From Bacteroidota bacterium (lineage in GTDB: Bacteria > Bacteroidota > Rhodothermia > Rhodothermales > JANQRZ01): 64,000 nt of DNA. The notes under the pieces were generated by a model. That model made no database searches and was not told the DNA's origin. It saw only the letters and a list, made by a program, of their open reading frames with translations. The DNA is taken from NCBI GenBank assembly GCA_038746285.1, contig JBCDKT010000001.1:59757-123756 (forward strand). The letters are read 5' to 3'. Of the stretch, positions 59,831 to 64,000 are shown piece by piece (the stretch's first letter is position 1; each line of letters opens with the position of its first letter). The position numbers were made by a program, and so were the translations under genes.

Positions 59831-61072
59831 ATGCCCGACCAATTCAGCACCCGTTTCGCTTTCGACTCCGAAGCGAAAGAGAAAGCAAAGATTTCCGTCG
59901 TTGGAGTCGGCGGCGGTGGCGGCAACGCCGTCAACAACATGATCGGCAAAGGCATCCACGGCGTCGAGTTCGTCGCCATCAACACCGACGCGCAGGCCCT
60001 CGGCATGAACAAGGCCCCGGCCAAGCTCCAGGTCGGCCGCGAGCTGACGAAGGGCCTCGGCGCGGGTGCCCGCCCGTTCGTCGGGGCCGAGGCGGCCGAG
60101 GAGAGCCGGACCGAGATCGAGAAGGCAATCGCCGGCTCGGACATGGTCTTCGTCACGGCCGGGATGGGCGGCGGCACCGGCACCGGCGGCGCGCCCGTCG
60201 TCGCGGCGATTGCCAAGCGCCTCGGCATCCTCACCGTCGGCGTCGTCACGAAGCCCTTCGACTGCGAGGGCCGCAAGCGGATGAAGTCCGCCGCCGAGGG
60301 CCTCGACCTCCTCAAGGAGACCGTCGACACGCTCATCGTGATTCCGAACGAGCGCCTGCTCGACATCGCCGAGGACGACACGACGCTCGTGGAAGCCTTC
60401 GAGATGGCCGACGACGTGCTCTACAACGCCACGCGCGGCATCTCGGACCTCATCACCGTCCACGGCCTGATCAACCTCGACTTCGCCGACGTGCGCACCA
60501 CGATGGCCGACGGCGGGACCGCGATCATGGGCTCGGCGACGGCGCAGGGCGACAAGCGCGCCGAGCGCGCAGCGATGGAGGCCATCTCCAGCCCGCTCCT
60601 CGACGGCGTCTCGATCCAGGGCGCGCGCAACGTCCTCGTCAACATCACCGCCGGCGAGAGCCTCGGCATTCGCGAGGCCACGCAGGCCACGTCGGTCATC
60701 CAGCGCGAGGCCGGCGACGACGCCGAGGTCATCTTCGGCACCGTCATCGACCCTGAGATGGGCGACGAACTGCGGGTGACGGTCATCGCCACCGGGTTCG
60801 ACACCGCGCGCCCGGACGCCCGCGTCCGCCGCACCGTCCGCCTCACCGGCGACGAGCCCGTGCCGGGCTACAAGGGTGAGGACAACCTCAAGCACCTCGA
60901 CACGCCCGCCTACGAGCGCCGCACCCCGGCCCTCCTGGACGACGACGAGCCCGGCCGCAAGCGCCCGGCGAACGTCCGCCGTCTCCAGGCCGAGGACTTC
61001 AAGCGCCGCAACGAGCGGGACCGCGAGGACGACACCGACGTGCCCGCGTTCCTGCGCAAGATGATGGACTGA
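59831..61072 (+). CDS. ftsZ: Cell division GTPase FtsZ
   Basis: 413 residues. Tubulin-like GTPase with [15 protein letters not shown], the signature [20 protein letters not shown], and the T7 loop [11 protein letters not shown]. The C-terminal linker (about 315-395) is charged, and the extreme C-terminus [12 protein letters not shown] is the conserved peptide bound by FtsA. The Shine-Dalgarno GGAGGA at 59819-59824, 6 nt before the ATG, is the clearest in the cluster, in keeping with high expression. Confidence 0.98.
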   Translation: MPDQFSTRFAFDSEAKEKAKISVVGVGGGGGNAVNNMIGKGIHGVEFVAINTDAQALGMNKAPAKLQVGRELTKGLGAGARPFVGAEAAEESRTEIEKAIAGSDMVFVTAGMGGGTGTGGAPVVAAIAKRLGILTVGVVTKPFDCEGRKRMKSAAEGLDLLKETVDTLIVIPNERLLDIAEDDTTLVEAFEMADDVLYNATRGISDLITVHGLINLDFADVRTTMADGGTAIMGSATAQGDKRAERAAMEAISSPLLDGVSIQGARNVLVNITAGESLGIREATQATSVIQREAGDDAEVIFGTVIDPEMGDELRVTVIATGFDTARPDARVRRTVRLTGDEPVPGYKGEDNLKHLDTPAYERRTPALLDDDEPGRKRPANVRRLQAEDFKRRNERDREDDTDVPAFLRKMMD

Positions 61073-61085
61073 CCCTTCAGGCCGT

Positions 61086-61160
61086 TCCTGGTTCACAGTT
61101 TCCAGTTTCTGGTCGGCACAAACGACCGGGTGTGCTCGAACTAGAAACCAGGGACGAGAA
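61086..61160. repeat. Imperfect inverted repeat after ftsZ (GTTTCT family)
   Basis: CCTGGTT...CAGTTTCTGG on the left and CTAGAAACCAGG, GACGAGAAAC on the right; the right arm shares GACGAGAAAC and AGAAACCAG words with the repeat at 53781-53853. Confidence 0.55.
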
Positions 61161-61245
61161 ACCCGACCGCTGTGTCACACTGCTGGCACTGGCGGTCCGT
61201 ACCCTACCACCGTCCCCTCCGGATAACCTCGCCAGGGTTGTCCCC

Positions 61246-61279
61246 GAGCCCTGCGCGTACCTCGGTGCGCGCGGGGCTC
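61246..61279. terminator. Terminator hairpin between convergent ftsZ and tatD
   Basis: GAGCCCTGCGCG pairs with CGCGCGGGGCTC (11 of 12, one wobble) around a 10-nt loop; TCTCGTTGGTT follows on the plus strand. It lies just before the tatD stop, so it may serve both genes. Confidence 0.5.
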
Positions 61280-61288
61280 TCTCGTTGG

Positions 61289-62086
61289 TTAGGAAGGGCC
61301 GAACAGCGCCTCGGCATTCGCCGTCGTCGCGGCTTCTACCTCCTCGACTTCGATGCTTCTGACCGCTGCCAGCTTCTCGGCGACGAGGCGGACGTAGGCC
61401 GGCTCGTTGCGCTTGCCGCGGTGCGGGACGGGCGCGAGATACGGCGCGTCGGTCTCAAGGATGATCCGGTCGAGCGGCACAGCATCAATGGCCTCGGGCA
61501 CGCCGCCGTTTTTGAACGTGAGCGTTCCCCCGAGGCCGACGTGAAAGCCGAGGTCGAGCACGGCCTCGGCCAGCCACGGCGGCCCGCCGAAGCAGTGGAA
61601 GACGCCGCGCAGGCGCTCACCGCCGGGCTCAGTTTTGACCTCACGCAGGATATCCACGAGATCGCGCGAGGCGGCGTCGCTGCCCTTCTCGTCGCGGTTG
61701 TGAAGGACGAGCGGGAGGTCGCGCCGAACGGCGAGGCGAGCGTGGCGGCGCAGGTAGGCCTGCTGCTTGGCGTTGAACGAGCGGTCCCAGTAGTAGTCCA
61801 GTCCGCTCTCGCCGACAGCGACCACCTCGGGCCGGTCGCACAGCGCCTCGACCTCGGCGAAGTCGGCGTCGGTCGCGTCCTTGACCTCGGAGGGATGGAG
61901 CGCCGCCATCGCCCGGAAGAAGCCGGGGTGCTGCTCGCAGAGACCGAGAGCGGCGTGGACCGAGGGCACGTCGATGGCCGGGAGGAGAACGGCCGTGACC
62001 CCGGCGGCTTTCGCGCGCTCGACGACGGCGTCGCGGTCGTCGTCGAAGCGGCCGAGGTAGACGTGGGCGTGGGTGTCGATGAGCAC
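61289..62086 (-). CDS. tatD: TatD-family metal-dependent deoxyribonuclease
   Basis: 265 residues starting at GTG (complement of 62084-62086), right at the first strand LIDTHAHVYL with the metal-binding HAH. Also AALHPSEVKD, VVAVGESGLDYYWD (Glu ligand), LPLVLHNRD, FHCFGG and ILETDAPYLAPVPHRG (Asp ligand). A TIM-barrel nuclease acting on DNA 3' ends. A longer frame to 62218 adds an Arg-rich leader overlapping the divergent promoter region and is rejected. Confidence 0.9.
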   Translation of the reverse strand: MLIDTHAHVYLGRFDDDRDAVVERAKAAGVTAVLLPAIDVPSVHAALGLCEQHPGFFRAMAALHPSEVKDATDADFAEVEALCDRPEVVAVGESGLDYYWDRSFNAKQQAYLRRHARLAVRRDLPLVLHNRDEKGSDAASRDLVDILREVKTEPGGERLRGVFHCFGGPPWLAEAVLDLGFHVGLGGTLTFKNGGVPEAIDAVPLDRIILETDAPYLAPVPHRGKRNEPAYVRLVAEKLAAVRSIEVEEVEAATTANAEALFGPS

Positions 62087-62217
62087 GAGGGCGAGCGGAA
62101 GCGGGGAAGAGCGGAGGCGGGGAAGATAGCGTGGCGGTGAATCTTGACCTTCTTCCGCTCTTCCACTCCTCCTCGCTTGAATGCCTACCTTTACCGGCGC
62201 TCTAGCTTTCCGAACCA

Positions 62218-64000
62218 ATGTCTGTTCCCAAACGCGCTGCGCTCCGCGTGCTCGTCGTGCTCGTCCCGCTCGTGTCGCTCCTGATGCTGGGGCGGCTGGT
62301 AGCGGACTGGCGGGCGATTGCTCAGGTCACCGGGGAAACGCCGGCGGCCTCGGCCCCGCGCGGGTTCGACTGGGTGCAGTGGCAGGACCGCGACGGCGAG
62401 ATCGTGGCGGCCTATGTCTATCCGGGCGGGACGGCCTACGCGGCCGGGCTCCGCGAGGAGGCCGTGCTCTACCAGTTCGAGTTCCAGCAGTTCTTTTCGG
62501 CCGAGGACCTAAAGCGCGCCGTGGAAGGGGTCGCGCCGGGCGACATGCTGGTATACGACGTGGTGCAGGACGACCAGCTTCAGTCGTTCGAGATTCCGAT
62601 CTCGCGCTACCCGACGTTTCTGTACCCACTCGGCGGCATGCTGTGGCAGGCGTCGCTGTGGGGGTTCGCGCTCGCAGCGTTCCTGCACCTGCTCGGCCTC
62701 ACGATCGTGGCACCGCTCGTGGGGCGGAGCCGGCGGTCGTGGCGGTCGTTTGCGCTGTTTGCCGCGGCGTCGCTCTGGGTGTTCGGCAACCTAGTCCGGC
62801 TGCTGAGCCTGACGCTCGCCGGGCCCCCGATGGGCGGCGGATACGCGGCGTTCTTCCAGGCCGTGACGCTGCTCGCGCTCGGCGGGTGGGTGCTGTTCCC
62901 GGCCCTCCTGCTCCACCACGTCCTCGCCGACGTAATGCGACTCCGGGCGGTAGTGCTTGCGGCGGTGTATCTCCCGGCGGCGGTGCTAGGAAGCGCAGTC
63001 GCTGGTGCCGTGATCTGGGGTAGCGTGGGGCCGCTCACGCTCGACGCGCTCATCGCGCCGATCCTGTTCTACGTCTGCTGCTACGTCGCTGCCGCGACGG
63101 GGCTGAGTCTTGCGTCGCCCAGGCCGGACGAGACCCCAGAGGGCGACGCCGTCCCTGCGTCGACGGCGTGGAGCCGGGCCGGGAGCGCGGCCGTGTTCGC
63201 GCTCGCGGTGCTCGGGGCGCTCTCGGTCTACGGGATCGTACCGCTGCCGGGGGCGGTCTCGGACGCCGGCGTCGGCGGGCTGATCGTGCTCATCCAGCTC
63301 CTGTCGCTGGCCCCGGTCGGGCTGGCGTCAGTCGCGACGCTGCGCTACGGGCGGGCCGACGCGGTCGTGACGCGGGCGCTGGTCTACGTGCTGCTCTTCG
63401 GCGCGGCGTTCTTCGTGGTCGTGGGCGGGCTGCTGCTCGTGGAACGGGTGTTGCCCTCGGGCCTGGGGGCGTGGCCGCGCTCGGTCGTGGCGGGGGTGTA
63501 CGTGGTGCTGCTGATGCTGCTGGCCGAGCGGGGCGCGCGCGTGCTCCGCCGCTACGTAGCCCGGTGGTTCGTGACCGAGCGCCAGCGGGCGCGCGCCCAG
63601 ATTCGGGCCTTCAGCGAGCGGCTGCGCCACGTCCTCGACGCGCACCGCCTGGCCCAAGAGACCGTGCAGACGGTGGGCGCGGCGCTCGGCGCGCGCTCCG
63701 GCGTGCTCTTCCTGCGCGACCCCGCGGGCGACGACGCCTGGGTGCGGGCCACCTACCACCCCGACCCGCCGTATTTCACCGAGGCCGAACTGCGCCAGGT
63801 CTGGGACCGGCTCCAGCAGGCCGGGACCGTGTGGGCCCGCAACGCCGAGCTCGACGAGAGCGACCTGTCGCCGGAGGAGAACCGGCTCCTGCAAACGCAC
63901 GGCGTGGCCCTCGCGGTGCCGGTGGCGGGCGGCGAGACCGAGCCGGCGGGCCTCCTCGTGCTCGGGCGCAAGGCCCGGCGCCGGGCGGTTTACAACCTCG
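62218..64000 (+). CDS. Membrane sensor protein: PDZ-like, multi-TM and GAF domains (runs off the right edge)
   Basis: At least 594 residues from ATG 62218, still open at the window end. A first membrane helix (about 9-27) is followed by a periplasmic PDZ-like region (about 48-125, VYPGGTAYAAGLREEAVLYQF, then VAPGDMLVYDV). Seven or eight hydrophobic helices come next (about 140-430). A cytosolic coiled stretch (RYVARWFVTERQRARAQIRAFSERLRHVLD) leads into a GAF-type domain (about 480-594, ALGARSGVLFLRD, ALAVPVAGGETEPAGLLVLGRKA). Such layouts end in a histidine kinase or a phosphatase/cyclase domain, which lies outside the window. Divergent from tatD. Confidence 0.75.
   Translation, partial: MSVPKRAALRVLVVLVPLVSLLMLGRLVADWRAIAQVTGETPAASAPRGFDWVQWQDRDGEIVAAYVYPGGTAYAAGLREEAVLYQFEFQQFFSAEDLKRAVEGVAPGDMLVYDVVQDDQLQSFEIPISRYPTFLYPLGGMLWQASLWGFALAAFLHLLGLTIVAPLVGRSRRSWRSFALFAAASLWVFGNLVRLLSLTLAGPPMGGGYAAFFQAVTLLALGGWVLFPALLLHHVLADVMRLRAVVLAAVYLPAAVLGSAVAGAVIWGSVGPLTLDALIAPILFYVCCYVAAATGLSLASPRPDETPEGDAVPASTAWSRAGSAAVFALAVLGALSVYGIVPLPGAVSDAGVGGLIVLIQLLSLAPVGLASVATLRYGRADAVVTRALVYVLLFGAAFFVVVGGLLLVERVLPSGLGAWPRSVVAGVYVVLLMLLAERGARVLRRYVARWFVTERQRARAQIRAFSERLRHVLDAHRLAQETVQTVGAALGARSGVLFLRDPAGDDAWVRATYHPDPPYFTEAELRQVWDRLQQAGTVWARNAELDESDLSPEENRLLQTHGVALAVPVAGGETEPAGLLVLGRKARRRAVYNL

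Noticed and set aside
61289..62218. Longer TatD start at 62218
   Set aside because: Adds 44 Arg-rich residues; the metal-binding strand follows directly after the GTG at 62084-62086.

Overview
The window is GC-rich throughout. It encodes proteins with Por (type IX) secretion sorting domains, CarboxypepD-regulatory-like TonB receptors, a HmuY haem lipoprotein, a DUF5916 barrel protein and a dcw cluster headed by mraZ. This combination points to a chromosome of the Bacteroidota/Rhodothermota branch, probably a Rhodothermales-type marine or halophilic bacterium. I ran no database search, so this is inference from recognised families. I saw no tRNA, rRNA or CRISPR.

Layout. (1) 1-622: the start of a CheB-type methylesterase gene leaving the left edge, then a gene-free stretch with a short IS-like inverted-repeat element. 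(2) 1245-26479: a 25-kb iron and haem acquisition island. It holds three TonB-dependent receptors, two secreted FG-GAP proteins, two PepSY membrane proteins, several tiny membrane proteins, two related Cys-rich small proteins, an azurin-like lipoprotein, a HmuY homologue and an hmuTUVS-type haem transport and degradation operon. Four transcription units in it start behind the same 17-bp palindrome (TTTAGA-N5-TCTAAA), the likely iron-responsive operator. (3) 26858-31298: a four-gene unit of a FecR-like anchored protein, a lipoprotein, a small helical/beta-repeat protein and a NACHT NTPase with a large membrane domain. A possible -1 ribosomal frameshift may fuse the last two. This is the best candidate for an undescribed system. 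(4) 31289-38389: inositol-1-phosphate synthase, a sugar/inositol nucleotidyltransferase, and a surface-polysaccharide group (CDP-glycerol-type transferase, two glycosyltransferases, flippase). (5) 38528-45014: housekeeping and stress genes (acid phosphatase, two Nudix hydrolases, flavin disulfide oxidoreductase, cold shock protein, Gfo/Idh/MocA oxidoreductase) and a LexA-like repressor that has lost its protease residues. (6) 45326-61072: the division and cell-wall cluster mraZ-rsmH-ftsL-ftsI-murE-mraY-murD-ftsW-murG-murC-ftsQ-ftsA-ftsZ, with no murF. ftsI is interrupted by an in-frame TAG, and most of the non-overlapping spacers contain palindromic repeats. (7) 61289-64000: TatD nuclease, and a PDZ-like/multi-TM/GAF sensor protein leaving the right edge.

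How it works together. In the island, secreted proteins and outer-membrane receptors would capture iron or haem. HmuTUV would carry haem across the inner membrane and HmuS would release the iron. The dcw genes build lipid II (MurE, MraY, MurD, MurG, MurC) and the divisome (FtsL, FtsI, FtsW, FtsQ, FtsA, FtsZ). Overlapping ATGA or GTGA stop/start pairs are frequent and suggest translational coupling.
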